Below, in pieces: positions 1-8,536 of a DNA stretch of 64,000 nt. Origin of the DNA: Mycobacterium sp. MS1601 (GTDB lineage: Bacteria; Actinomycetota; Actinomycetes; Mycobacteriales; Mycobacteriaceae); assembly GCF_001984215.1 (NCBI RefSeq), contig NZ_CP019422.1, positions 124,001 through 188,000 of the forward strand, written 5' to 3'. Position 1 is the first letter of the stretch. Each line of letters opens with the position of its first letter. The notes under the pieces are model-generated. The model worked only from the letters and a program-made list of their open reading frames with translations. It ran no database searches and had not been told where the DNA came from. The position numbers and the translations under genes are program-made.

Positions 1-14
1 TCCGATTATTCGGT

Positions 15-36
15 GGTTACAGTGACGTGGGTAACC
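15..36. promoter_or_regulatory. Inverted repeat upstream of aldehyde dehydrogenase
   Basis: GGTTAC at 15-20 and GTAACC at 31-36 form a perfect 6-bp inverted repeat with a 10-bp spacer, ending about 30 bp before the chosen ATG at 67. The position suits a regulator site, but 6-bp arms can occur by chance and no second copy was noticed. Confidence 0.2.
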
Positions 37-66
37 CGCTTTGCGCAGAGACTAGGAGTCCAGAGC

Positions 67-1545
67 ATGACCAGTCCGACATCCGCTGCCGATGCCTTCC
101 TTGGACAGGACCCTGTTCCGTTCTATGTGGACGGACAGTGGACAACTGGTAAGCACGGCAACACGATTGAGGTGCTGAGGCCTTCGACCGGCAAGCTGCT
201 GGCGACAATCTCCTCTGGCGATGCCGACGATATCGACAACGCCGTCCGAGCGGCGCGCCAGGCTTTTCCGAGCTGGGCCGCGCGTTCGACCCGCGATCGC
301 GTCGTTTTGTTGCACCGTTGGGCCGATGCCATCGAAAAACACCAAGACACGTTGGCCACCATCGAATCTCGTGACATCGGCAAGCCGCTGGCGGAGGCTC
401 TGGAGTTCGACGTGCTGTTCTCCGCGGAAGGCATCCGATACTTCGCAGACGTCGCCGACCACGTTGATCCACGAGAGTTGGTGGCAGTGCGCGGAATAGA
501 GGCAGAGCAGCGCTTCCTACCCCGAGGCGTGTGCGGCTTCATCATTCCGTGGAATGCCCCGGGAAGCCTGATGGTCTGGGGGACTGCCCCGGCACTGGCA
601 GGCGGAAACACCGTCGTCGTGAAGGCTCCGGAGCTGGCGCCGATGAGTTGCCTGTTCCTGTGCAAGCTGGCGGAGGAAGTCGGCATCCCAGCTGGGGTGA
701 TCAACGTCGTCCCTGGCTTCGGAGAGACTGCCGGTGCGGCCCTTGCCGGCCATCCTGACATCGACTACATCTCGTTCACAGGTTCGCCCCGCACGGGCAT
801 GCAGGTCGCCATTGCCGCAGCGGGCAACTTCGTGCCGAGCAAGATGGAGCTGGGCGGCAAGGGCGCGGCGATCGTGATGCCCGACGTCGACGTTGCAGCC
901 ACCGCAGAAAAGCTGTCCTTGGCAGTCGTGCGCAATGCTGGCCAGACCTGTTGCACAGCAACGCGATGGCTGGTCCAGGAGTCGATCTACGACGAGTTCG
1001 TCGACGCGGCCATTAACAAGCTCACCTCAGTGCACATGGGAGCCGACGACGATCCGAACACCGTCCTGGGCGCGCTGATCAGCAATGGTCAGCGCAAGCG
1101 TGTCGAGCACTATCTGCAGCGTGGCCAGGACACAGGTGCCACTGCCCTGCTCGACGGCGGCCCGACCGCGGTGCAGGGCCTGGAGGGTGGCTTCTTCGTC
1201 AGCCCTGTCTTGCTGACCGGTGACACCACCAACGTGTGCGCCCAGGAGGAGATCTTCGGCCCGGTTGCCTATGTGATGCCCTTCAAGAACGACGACGACG
1301 CCATCGCCATCGCCAACGACTCTCGGTACGGGCTGGCGAACAGCGTCTGGAGCCAGGATCTTCCGCACGCACGTGCGGTCGCCGCGCAACTTCACGCCGG
1401 CAATAGCTGGATCAACGCCCACAATGTGTTCGCTTACGGCCTACCGTACGGTGGGATCGGGATGAGCGGTTGGGGTGGTGGCGTCAACAGCGTGAAGACT
1501 TATCTGGACTACCTGCGGCCCTTGACCATTGCCCGTCCTCTGTGA
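67..1545 (+). CDS. NAD(P)+-dependent aldehyde dehydrogenase
   Basis: A 492-aa member of the aldehyde dehydrogenase superfamily, which oxidises an aldehyde to its acid in the cytoplasm. The length is typical. The catalytic glutamate lies in ELGGKG (about residue 261) and the catalytic cysteine in GQTCC (about 295). The N-terminal Rossmann region has the usual IIPWNAP segment, and the C-terminal part has the EEIFGPV motif. The ATG at 67 is preferred over an in-frame GTG at 13 because AGGAG lies just upstream and conserved sequence begins after it. A hairpin follows the gene. The lower valine-pathway genes downstream suggest a branched-chain or other small aldehyde as substrate, but this is inference. 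It lacks the GERCMA signature of MmsA, so it is a different ALDH subfamily. Confidence 0.9.
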   Translation: MTSPTSAADAFLGQDPVPFYVDGQWTTGKHGNTIEVLRPSTGKLLATISSGDADDIDNAVRAARQAFPSWAARSTRDRVVLLHRWADAIEKHQDTLATIESRDIGKPLAEALEFDVLFSAEGIRYFADVADHVDPRELVAVRGIEAEQRFLPRGVCGFIIPWNAPGSLMVWGTAPALAGGNTVVVKAPELAPMSCLFLCKLAEEVGIPAGVINVVPGFGETAGAALAGHPDIDYISFTGSPRTGMQVAIAAAGNFVPSKMELGGKGAAIVMPDVDVAATAEKLSLAVVRNAGQTCCTATRWLVQESIYDEFVDAAINKLTSVHMGADDDPNTVLGALISNGQRKRVEHYLQRGQDTGATALLDGGPTAVQGLEGGFFVSPVLLTGDTTNVCAQEEIFGPVAYVMPFKNDDDAIAIANDSRYGLANSVWSQDLPHARAVAAQLHAGNSWINAHNVFAYGLPYGGIGMSGWGGGVNSVKTYLDYLRPLTIARPL

Positions 1546-1552
1546 GCTGGTA

Positions 1553-1588
1553 GCCCTCCGGCGCCTGTGACTTCCTGCGCTGGAGGGC
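1553..1588 (+). terminator. Hairpin terminator after aldehyde dehydrogenase
   Basis: Arms at 1553-1564 and 1577-1588 pair over 12 bp with one mismatch around a 12-nt loop, starting 8 bp after the stop codon. There is no U-tract, as is common for actinobacterial hairpin terminators. Confidence 0.6.
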
Positions 1589-1695
1589 GTCCTTCCACCC
1601 GTGGCGTCTGCCTCTAGCCCTCGAGTCGCCACAATCGTTCGAGATCGCGTACCGCTACGTCACCGACTCACCCAAGGCAACAGGAGACCATCTCA

Positions 1696-2970
1696 ATGAG
1701 CACCCTGGCTCATATCGAAGCACCGCCGAGCCCCAATCCGTTGGAAGACGCTCGGGCTCAACTGGCCGAAGCGGTGGAAATCCTGGGCTACGACGCTGGT
1801 TTCGGGCAGAAGATGGCGGCACCCGGGCGCGAGGTCACAGTGAGTCTCCCTCTGAGGCGTGATGACGGCAGCATGGAAAATCTCATCGGGTATCGCGTTC
1901 AGCACGACGTCTCTCGCGGAGCGGTCAGTGGTGGTTTGCGCTTCAGCCCCCATGTGGACCTCGATGAACTTCGTGCGCTGGCTATGTGGATGACCTGGAG
2001 ATGCGCCCTTGCCGATCTGCCTTGCGGAGGTGCCAGCGGGGGAATACGTATTGACCCGAGCCGGTACTCGCGGGCCGAGCTGGAGCGTGTGACTCGGCGC
2101 TATACCACGGAAGTCACCTCCTTGATGGGAGCGGAAGAGGATACCGTTCTTCCAGACCTGGGGACGGACGACCGGACCATCGCATGGATCACGGACACGC
2201 TATCGGACCAGGCTGGACGTTCCGACGTCAGCGTCGCGGCGGGAAGACTGCCGGGACTCGATGGGTCACGCGGACGCGAGATCGCCACTTCACGCGGAAT
2301 CGTGCAACTTGCACTGGCCGCTCTGCATGAGGTCGACATCGTCGGGACGAAGGCCACTGCTGTTGTCGAGGGATACGGCAAGATTGGACGGAATGTCGTC
2401 AAGTTGTTGACGAATTCGGGCGTTCGGGTCGTCGGTGTCAGCGATGCGCACGGAGCTGTGGAATCTGAAAATGGTTTGGATGTGGCTGCTTTGGAGTCCC
2501 ACTTCGACGAGTGCGGAACAGTCGCGGGGTTCTCAGGCGGAGACACATGCCGCCGTGAAGACATTCTCGAGCTCGACGTCGATCTACTGGTGCCCGCGGC
2601 CGTCGAAGGAACCATCAATGCGCAGAACGCACATCTGGTTCAGTCTTCGGTGGTGGTCGAAGCAGCTAACGGGCCTACGTCCATGTCGGCCGACCAGATT
2701 CTCTGCAAACGAGGAATTCTGGTGGTTCCGAGTATTCTCGCAAGCGCCGGCGGGGACATCGCCTCGCATTTGGAACGAGTTCCGGCGCAACAGGTCTGCA
2801 GCCGTGGCGCCGTCGATGGCGAGGCACGCCGGGAGGAGCGAATGCTCCTGGCCTGGCGGCGAGAACGGGATCAAGCACGCGAGCGCGGTGTTTCGTTACG
2901 TACCGCATCGATGGTGACGGCCGTGGGGCGTGTTGCCGAATCGGACCAGACTCGCGGGCTGCTTCCATAA
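1696..2970 (+). CDS. Glu/Leu/Phe/Val dehydrogenase-like protein lacking the catalytic lysines
   Basis: A 424-aa protein with full-length homology to glutamate/leucine dehydrogenases. It has an N-terminal substrate domain (about residues 15-160) and a Rossmann domain with the GYGKIG dinucleotide loop (226-231). Active enzymes carry three conserved lysines, in AKGGIR, MTWKCA and GGAKGG. The matching positions here read VSGGLR (Ser78), MTWRCA (Arg102) and GGASGG (Ser114). The aspartate of the PDLGT motif (Asp154) is kept. From family knowledge, the second and third lysines bind the substrate carboxylate and catalyse amination, so ordinary amino-acid dehydrogenase activity is doubtful. The reading frame is intact and the RBS (CAGGAG) is good, so this is not simple decay. 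It may act on another substrate or be regulatory. The ATG at 1696 follows the RBS. Confidence 0.85.
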   Translation: MSTLAHIEAPPSPNPLEDARAQLAEAVEILGYDAGFGQKMAAPGREVTVSLPLRRDDGSMENLIGYRVQHDVSRGAVSGGLRFSPHVDLDELRALAMWMTWRCALADLPCGGASGGIRIDPSRYSRAELERVTRRYTTEVTSLMGAEEDTVLPDLGTDDRTIAWITDTLSDQAGRSDVSVAAGRLPGLDGSRGREIATSRGIVQLALAALHEVDIVGTKATAVVEGYGKIGRNVVKLLTNSGVRVVGVSDAHGAVESENGLDVAALESHFDECGTVAGFSGGDTCRREDILELDVDLLVPAAVEGTINAQNAHLVQSSVVVEAANGPTSMSADQILCKRGILVVPSILASAGGDIASHLERVPAQQVCSRGAVDGEARREERMLLAWRRERDQARERGVSLRTASMVTAVGRVAESDQTRGLLP

Positions 2971-2999
2971 AATGTTCAAGGGATGAGGAAGGCAACGGC

Positions 3000-3239
3000 A
3001 TGGATCAAAGTGAGCGTGAGATCCTTGAGTTCGTGATCCTGTGGGCTCCTTTCGGGGGACCGGATGACGAAGAGGTCTTTGTCCGGTTTGGAATTTCGGT
3101 ACCCCAGCTCTATGAGCGTTTCGATTCGACCGTCCGGCGCCTGTCAGCCGGCACCAGCGTCGCGCTCTCGCCGAAGTTGAAGATGTTGGCAACCCGCGCG
3201 ATACATCTTCACCGTCAGGCATGGCCGACGGCAATCTAG
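3000..3239 (+). CDS. Small DUF3263-like protein
   Basis: A 79-aa protein with an acidic N-terminus and a helical core containing FGISVPQLYERFDSTVRR. This resembles the helix-turn-helix-like core (FGMSxTRYYQxLN type) of mycobacterial DUF3263 proteins. Family function is unknown. It starts 29 bp after the glutamate-dehydrogenase-like gene with a GAGGAAGG ribosome site, so the two are probably co-transcribed. A strong hairpin follows it. The DUF assignment rests on a short motif and is moderate. Confidence 0.6.
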   Translation: MDQSEREILEFVILWAPFGGPDDEEVFVRFGISVPQLYERFDSTVRRLSAGTSVALSPKLKMLATRAIHLHRQAWPTAI

Positions 3240-3274
3240 GCCTTGTTCTGTCGGAATCAGATTGTGGCCCATAT

Positions 3275-3314
3275 GAAATGCGCGCCGTCCACTTCCGCGG
3301 ACGGCGCGCATTTC
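3275..3314. terminator. Bidirectional hairpin terminator (16-bp perfect stem)
   Basis: Arms at 3275-3290 and 3299-3314 are perfect 16-bp reverse complements around an 8-nt loop. The hairpin lies between two convergent genes (stops at 3239 on plus and 3328 on minus), so it can end transcription from both sides. Confidence 0.85.
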
Positions 3315-3327
3315 GCGTCGAAGTGGT

Positions 3328-4326
3328 TCAGCCTGCGAGTTTGACCAAAGTCCGGCCCTGGTTCTCCCCGGCGAGAATGCGGTCCAAAGCCGTCGGAAGC
3401 TCGTCGAGTGAGACCTCCGACGACCCCAACCGATCGAGCCCGACGGGCCGTAGATCGGTGGCCAGCCGGTTCCAGATTGCCGTGCGGGTAACCAGATTGC
3501 ATTGCACCGAGTCCACACCCAGTAGGGCCACACCCCGCAGAATGAACGGGAACACCGTGGTCGGCAGTGCGACACCGCCGGTGTTACCCGAGGCGGCCAC
3601 CGCGGCACCGTATCGCAACGCACTCAGTGTGTTGGCCAGCGTGTCGCCTCCGACGCAGTCGACCGCGCCGGCCCAGCGTTCCTTCTGCAGAGGCTTGGAG
3701 TTTCCGCTCGCTTCTTCACGGCCGATGATCTCGGCGGCGCCGAGCTCGGTCAGCCACTCTTTGGCCGACTCTTTGCCGGTCGCCGCGACAACTTCGTAGC
3801 CTCTGGCGGCGAGGATTCCGACGGCCACGCTTCCGACGCCACCGGTGGCGCCGGTCACCAACACCGGACCCGCTTCCGGTGCCAAACCATGGTCTTCGAG
3901 CTTGGCCACACTCAATGCAGCCGTGAAACCCGCAGTGCCGAGGGACATCACGTCGCGATCGGAGAGGCCGGCTGGCAGCGGGACAATCCATTCGGCAGGC
4001 ACTCGTGCCATCTCACTGAATCCGCCGTGGTGCTTCACGCCGAGATCGTAACCGTGAACCAGTACTTGATCGCCGGCCCGGTAGTCGGGTGAAGCAGACT
4101 CCACCACGGTGCCGGCAAGGTCGATGCCGGGGATGATCTTGGGCAACCGGGCCACGTTCCCCTTGTGGATACTGGCGAGGCCGTCTTTGTAATTCACGCC
4201 CGACCAATCCACGCGGATGGTCACGTCGCCCTCACCGAGCTGATCGACGGCAAGTTCGGTGATCATTCGTTCGGCGCTGTCTTCGTGGTGGTTGACCACA
4301 AAAGCTCGGAAAGTGCTGCTCGGCAT
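3328..4326 (-). CDS. YhdH/AcuI-type quinone-oxidoreductase-like (acrylyl-CoA reductase family) protein
   Basis: A 332-aa zinc-free medium-chain dehydrogenase/reductase. Motifs include SGVNYKD (about 42-48), PGIDLAG (66-72), the YhdH-like GTAGFTA, and the nucleotide loop GATGGVGS (159-166). AcuI-type members reduce acrylyl-CoA or similar 2-enoyl-CoA compounds with NADPH. The MPSST start at 4326 is chosen because GAAAGGG lies upstream and the longer reading frame adds sequence unlike the family. It is divergent from the iron alcohol dehydrogenase at 4482. Near valine-pathway genes it could reduce acrylyl-CoA or methacrylyl-CoA, but the substrate is not shown by the sequence. Confidence 0.85.
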   Translation of the reverse strand: MPSSTFRAFVVNHHEDSAERMITELAVDQLGEGDVTIRVDWSGVNYKDGLASIHKGNVARLPKIIPGIDLAGTVVESASPDYRAGDQVLVHGYDLGVKHHGGFSEMARVPAEWIVPLPAGLSDRDVMSLGTAGFTAALSVAKLEDHGLAPEAGPVLVTGATGGVGSVAVGILAARGYEVVAATGKESAKEWLTELGAAEIIGREEASGNSKPLQKERWAGAVDCVGGDTLANTLSALRYGAAVAASGNTGGVALPTTVFPFILRGVALLGVDSVQCNLVTRTAIWNRLATDLRPVGLDRLGSSEVSLDELPTALDRILAGENQGRTLVKLAG

Positions 4327-4427
4327 CTGTTTTGACCCTTTCTGTTGGTCTTCGGTGTGCTGGACTCCCAGTGTCCGCACACAGCGGCGCGAGGACAACC
4401 GACAGATCGTCGGTGCACTGGCGATTA

Positions 4428-4442
4428 TGCAGACGATCTGCA
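4428..4442. promoter_or_regulatory. Palindrome in divergent promoter region
   Basis: TGCAGA-CGA-TCTGCA is a perfect 6-3-6 palindrome in the 155-bp gap between divergent genes starting at 4326 (minus) and 4482 (plus). It is 40 bp before the plus start. Position and symmetry suit an operator; no regulator gene is adjacent. Confidence 0.4.
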
Positions 4443-4481
4443 CCTTTTGATGAACGTGATGGAACATGGACGATTAATTCC

Positions 4482-5642
4482 ATGAGCTACACCATCGCGG
4501 TACCACAGCTGATGCGTATCGGCGCCGGTACGTTGAGCTCGGCCGCAGATGTGGCCTCCAGGTTGGGTATTCGCCGGCCCATCGTGATATCGGACACGTT
4601 TCTGGCTCAGAGCGGCAGCGTCGACCGGTTGGTCGACATTCTTGCTCGAAGTGGCTTGAGTGTCGCGGCGTTCACCGAGACGGTCCCAGACCCGACGACG
4701 AAATCGCTTCAGCCTGCGCTAGATTGCCTGAATCGGCATGAGGCCGACGCAGTGATCGGTTTCGGTGGTGGTAGCCCGATCGACACTGCCAAGGCTCTGG
4801 CGGTGTTGGCCGTATCCGACGAACCGATGCGCAGCTTCAAGGCTCCGCGTGACTACGGCGGCCCGGCACTGCCCATCATGGCGATCCCGACCACCGCCGG
4901 AAGTGGTTCCGAAGCGACCAAGTTCACGGTCATCACCGACAGTGAAACCGATGAGAAGATGCTCTGCATCGGCAATTCATTCCTGCCGACGGCTGCGATC
5001 GTCGATTACGAACTGACACAGACGATGCCGAAGAGGCTCAGCGCTGACACCGGAATCGATGCGTTGACCCACGCGGTCGAGGCGTACGTGAGCATCAAGG
5101 CCAACCCGTTCGCGGACGCCTTGTGCCTGACGGCGATGCAGGGTGTGGCCAAGAACCTCCGCCGGGTCTACGCCGACGGGCAGGACAGTGAGGCCCGAGA
5201 GGGGATGATGCTGGCTGCCACCCAGGCCGGTATCGCCTTCTCGAACGCCAGCGTGGCTCTGATCCACGGGATGAGTCGGCCCATCGGTGCACATTTTCGT
5301 GTTGCACATGGTCTTTCGAATGCGATGTTGTTCCCTGAAGTGACCCGATTCTCGGTTGACGCGGCGGTGGGCCGGTATGCTGACTGCGGTCGGATCATGG
5401 GACTGGCGGGCTCGGGCGACAGCGACAACGTGGCCGCCGGCAAGTTCGTTGACGGTATCGCCGAGCTGTGCCTGGATCTGCACGTCCCGACCCCGGCACA
5501 GTACGGTATCGCGCGGGCGGAGTGGGATCGGTTGGTGCCCACCATGGCAGAACAGGCGCTGGCCTCCGGTTCGCCGTCGAACAATCCGTTGGTCCCAGAT
5601 GTCGAACAGATAGTGGAACTCTATTCATCGGTCTATTCGTAG
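4482..5642 (+). CDS. Iron-containing (group III) alcohol dehydrogenase
   Basis: A 386-aa Fe-ADH family protein that interconverts alcohols and aldehydes with NAD(P)H. The nucleotide-binding GGGSPIDTAK motif is at about 95-104, and PTTAGSGSEAT follows at 137-146. The metal ligands expected for the family are present: Asp193, His197, His262 (IHGM) and His276 (AHGL). ATG 4482 is chosen because conserved sequence begins there; the 50 upstream codons of the open frame do not look conserved. It is followed after 125 bp by mmsA in the same direction. With the aldehyde dehydrogenases nearby it could feed an alcohol such as isobutanol into acyl-CoA oxidation; this is inferred from context only. Confidence 0.88.
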   Translation: MSYTIAVPQLMRIGAGTLSSAADVASRLGIRRPIVISDTFLAQSGSVDRLVDILARSGLSVAAFTETVPDPTTKSLQPALDCLNRHEADAVIGFGGGSPIDTAKALAVLAVSDEPMRSFKAPRDYGGPALPIMAIPTTAGSGSEATKFTVITDSETDEKMLCIGNSFLPTAAIVDYELTQTMPKRLSADTGIDALTHAVEAYVSIKANPFADALCLTAMQGVAKNLRRVYADGQDSEAREGMMLAATQAGIAFSNASVALIHGMSRPIGAHFRVAHGLSNAMLFPEVTRFSVDAAVGRYADCGRIMGLAGSGDSDNVAAGKFVDGIAELCLDLHVPTPAQYGIARAEWDRLVPTMAEQALASGSPSNNPLVPDVEQIVELYSSVYS

Positions 5643-5767
5643 GCACTGATGCTCGAACATACGGGCAGAAGGCGAACAGGGTTCATCAGGATCGACGGAG
5701 CATCTGAGCATCTCGCTCAGTTCGAACAAGAGAATTCGGAACAGATGGTCAACGGAAAGGACAACAC

Positions 5768-7288
5768 ATGACCACGCAAATTCCCCATTTCATCGATGGC
5801 AAGCGCGCCACCCTGAAGTCGAGTCGCACCGCGGATGTGATGAACCCCAGCACCGGTGAGGTGCAGGCGCAGGTGCTGCTCGCAACGGCGGAGGATGTCA
5901 ACACCGCTGTCGCTTCTGCTGTTGCTGCCCAGAAGGATTGGGTGGCCTGGAACCCTCAGCGCCGAGCTCGTGTGATGATGAAGTTCATCGAGTTGGTCAA
6001 CGCCAACGCCAACGAGCTCGCCGAGATCCTGTCTCTCGAGCACGGTAAGACCATCGCCGATTCGTTGGGTGACATCCAGCGTGGCGTCGAGGTGATCGAA
6101 TTCTCCATCGGTATCCCGCACTTGATGAAGGGCGAGTACACCGAGGGTGCAGGGCCGGGCATCGACGTGTACTCGTTGCGGCAGCCGCTCGGCGTGGTCG
6201 CGGGTATCTCGCCGTTCAACTTCCCGGCCATGATCCCCCTGCAGCAGGTGGGCCCGGCACTGGCCACCGGGAACGCGGTGATCCTGAAGCCGTCCGAACG
6301 TGATCCCTCGGTCCCGGTGCGTCTGGCCGAACTCTTCATCGAAGCCGGTCTTCCGGCCGGCCTGTTCCAGGTTGTGCAGGGCGACAAGGAAGCCGTTGAC
6401 GCCATCCTGGCGCATCCGGACATCCAGGCCATCGGCTTCGTCGGCAGCAGCGACATCGCGCAGTACATCTATACAGAGTCGGCCAAGAGCGGGAAGCGCT
6501 CGCAGTGCTTCGGTGGCGCCAAGAACCACATGATCGTGCTGCCCGACGCTGACCTGGAGCAGGCTGTCGACGCGCTGATCGGTGCCGGTTACGGATCCGC
6601 GGGCGAGCGCTGCATGGCCATCAGCGTTGCGGTCGCGGTCGGGGACGAGACCGCTGATCGACTGCGCGCCAGGCTCGTCGAGCGCGTGAACCAGCTCAGG
6701 GTCGGTCACAGCCTCGATCCGAAGGCCGACTACGGACCGCTGGTCAGCAAGGCCGCGCTGGACCGCGTACATGACTACATCGCCAAGGGTGCCGAAGCCG
6801 GTGCCGATCTGGTGGTCGATGGTCGCGAACGTTCCACCGACGATCTGACCTTCGACGGTAGCGAGCTCGAGGGCGGCTACTTCATCGGCCCCACCCTGTT
6901 CGATCGCGTGACCGCGGACATGCCGATCTACACCGACGAGATCTTCGGTCCCGTCCTGTGCATCGTGCGTGCGAAGGACTACGAAGAGGCTCTGCGTCTG
7001 CCCACCGAGCACGAGTACGGCAACGGCGTTGCTGTGTTCACCCGCGACGGTGACGCGGCCCGTGACTTCGTGGCACGGGTTCAGGTGGGCATGGTGGGGG
7101 TCAACGTGCCGATCCCGGTGCCGGTGGCCTACCACACCTTCGGTGGTTGGAAGCGCTCGGTGTTCGGCGATCTGAACGCCAACGGCCCAGCCGTGATCCA
7201 GTTCTACACCAAGGTCAAGACCGTGACCTCGCGGTGGCCCTCGGGCATCAAGGACGGCGCCGAGTTCGTCATCCCGACGATGAACTAG
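5768..7288 (+). CDS. mmsA: Methylmalonate-semialdehyde dehydrogenase (CoA-acylating)
   Basis: A 506-aa CoA-dependent aldehyde dehydrogenase that converts methylmalonate (or malonate) semialdehyde to propionyl-CoA (or acetyl-CoA), CO2 and NADH in valine, myo-inositol and beta-alanine breakdown. The subfamily signature is present: FGGAKNHM followed by GERCMAIS with catalytic Cys at about 282, in place of the usual ELGGK and GQxC motifs. The full length and the C-terminal PIPVPVAYHTFGGWK segment also match MmsA. ATG 5768 has GGAAAGGA upstream. The 3-hydroxyisobutyryl-CoA hydrolase and MmsB genes downstream make a valine role likely. A 13-bp perfect hairpin ends the unit. Confidence 0.95.
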   Translation: MTTQIPHFIDGKRATLKSSRTADVMNPSTGEVQAQVLLATAEDVNTAVASAVAAQKDWVAWNPQRRARVMMKFIELVNANANELAEILSLEHGKTIADSLGDIQRGVEVIEFSIGIPHLMKGEYTEGAGPGIDVYSLRQPLGVVAGISPFNFPAMIPLQQVGPALATGNAVILKPSERDPSVPVRLAELFIEAGLPAGLFQVVQGDKEAVDAILAHPDIQAIGFVGSSDIAQYIYTESAKSGKRSQCFGGAKNHMIVLPDADLEQAVDALIGAGYGSAGERCMAISVAVAVGDETADRLRARLVERVNQLRVGHSLDPKADYGPLVSKAALDRVHDYIAKGAEAGADLVVDGRERSTDDLTFDGSELEGGYFIGPTLFDRVTADMPIYTDEIFGPVLCIVRAKDYEEALRLPTEHEYGNGVAVFTRDGDAARDFVARVQVGMVGVNVPIPVPVAYHTFGGWKRSVFGDLNANGPAVIQFYTKVKTVTSRWPSGIKDGAEFVIPTMN

Positions 7289-7300
7289 ACAGCTCTGCAG

Positions 7301-7340
7301 CAGATCACCGCCGCGGGCTCCGGCCGGCGGCGGTGATCTG
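7301..7340 (+). terminator. Hairpin terminator after mmsA
   Basis: Arms at 7301-7313 (CAGATCACCGCCG) and 7328-7340 are perfect 13-bp reverse complements around a 14-nt loop, 12 bp after the mmsA stop. There is no U-tract. Confidence 0.8.
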
Positions 7341-7431
7341 TGTGTTCAGGTCTTCCGCGAGCGCTCGATGGTGCGCACCGCGGCCTGCGGCCTGTCACGC
7401 CGCACAGTCGAGAGCGAGACTTCTCCAGATC

Positions 7432-7566
7432 ATGAGCAAACGCCTTATGACCGCGATGTTCCTGGCGATCATGACGATCAGCGTCGCCTCTGCCGCAGTC
7501 CTCCTCGGGCTCATCGGAGCGGTCGTCTGGCTCGCCACGTGGCGTCCTGCGGTGCGCCGGCTGTGA
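7432..7566 (+). CDS. Possible small single-pass membrane protein
   Basis: A 44-aa frame from ATG 7432 with a basic start (MSKR), one long hydrophobic segment (about residues 8-36) and a basic tail (RPAVRRL). This is the layout of a small inner-membrane protein. No family is recognised and the ribosome site is weak. It lies after the mmsA terminator in otherwise empty DNA and could be chance. Confidence 0.3.
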   Translation: MSKRLMTAMFLAIMTISVASAAVLLGLIGAVVWLATWRPAVRRL

Positions 7567-7663
7567 CGAACGATCCTGCGGCTCGGGATCAGAGTGCGGA
7601 GATCATGGCCGCGGCTCGGCCGCAGATCAGCGGAAACCACAGGTTGGCCGGGTCCGGCGGCGG

Positions 7664-7879
7664 GTGGCCTTCGGCGGGACGATCCTGGGCCTGACCATGA
7701 TTCAGGGCGGACAGTATCTGCCCGGGTCGATCACCATGCTGATCGGTGTCACAGTCCTGATCGGCTCTGTGCTGCGGCAGGTTTCGACGGTGCGGCGTGC
7801 ACCGCATCTGGCTGTACGGGTACTCCGGATCTGGCCGTTTGCGGGTCGGCGAGGTTGCCCCGGGTGCACGGCGGTATAG
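7664..7879 (+). CDS. Possible small membrane protein, perhaps a gene remnant
   Basis: A 71-aa frame opening at GTG 7664. Two hydrophobic stretches near the start (FGGTILGLTMIQGG and ITMLIGVTVLIGSVL) look like membrane hairpin helices. The C-terminal third is basic and Cys/Gly-rich and looks non-coding. No family is recognised. It may be the damaged 5' part of a membrane-protein gene. Confidence 0.25.
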   Translation: MAFGGTILGLTMIQGGQYLPGSITMLIGVTVLIGSVLRQVSTVRRAPHLAVRVLRIWPFAGRRGCPGCTAV

Positions 7880-8536
7880 GCGAGGACATCAGCCGTGACG
7901 CCCGAAGACTCCGGCCTGCAGGCGAGCGCAAGGACCGAACTGAAGACGATAGTCAGTCCGGCTGGGTACTGAAACGCGCCGGACGCCAGCGCCGCTTACG
8001 CCACCTGCCGGCAGTTCGGCGGAGCGGTCGGGACGGCCACGATCGGTGGGTGCACGCCACGTGTGCGGCATCGCCGGAACTTCTGGTCAGGAAACGATGA
8101 AGAAATGTACGGCTAATCAGCGGGTTTAATCGTTTTTGAGCCTCGGACAAGTCGGATTGACCTCTGCGATGGCCACGACGGCTCCGGCACGGCGAAGCGC
8201 GCTTGTTCGTGAAGCGCTCCGGACAAACTGTCGGGGAGACCGGATGTTTCCGACGTTTCGTGGCCCGGAAGGCCGCCGACGTGCAGATACGCTGAACCGG
8301 TGAGCCCACCGACTAGCGGCTGCCGATCCCGTGGTCGACGGACAGCCAGAGCCGACGATTGACCCAGGCTTCCTCCGGTCCGTAGCTCGGCCGCATTCGC
8401 CACTTCGATACCGCCCGGGTCGAGGGTGCGCGGTAGCCGAGCGAATTCCGCAGTGAAACATCGAATATCCACCGTGCATGAGCGAAAATCGCGGCGCTTT
8501 CGTCTGTGCGGTGTAGGTCAGGAATCTGGAGACACG
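7880..8536. other. Intergenic stretch without a supported gene
   Basis: About 650 bp before the hydrolase gene. Open frames on both strands here are rich in Arg/Ser/Pro and show no family motif. The promoter for the gene at 8537 must lie near the end of this stretch. No clear inverted repeat was noticed. Confidence 0.4.
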
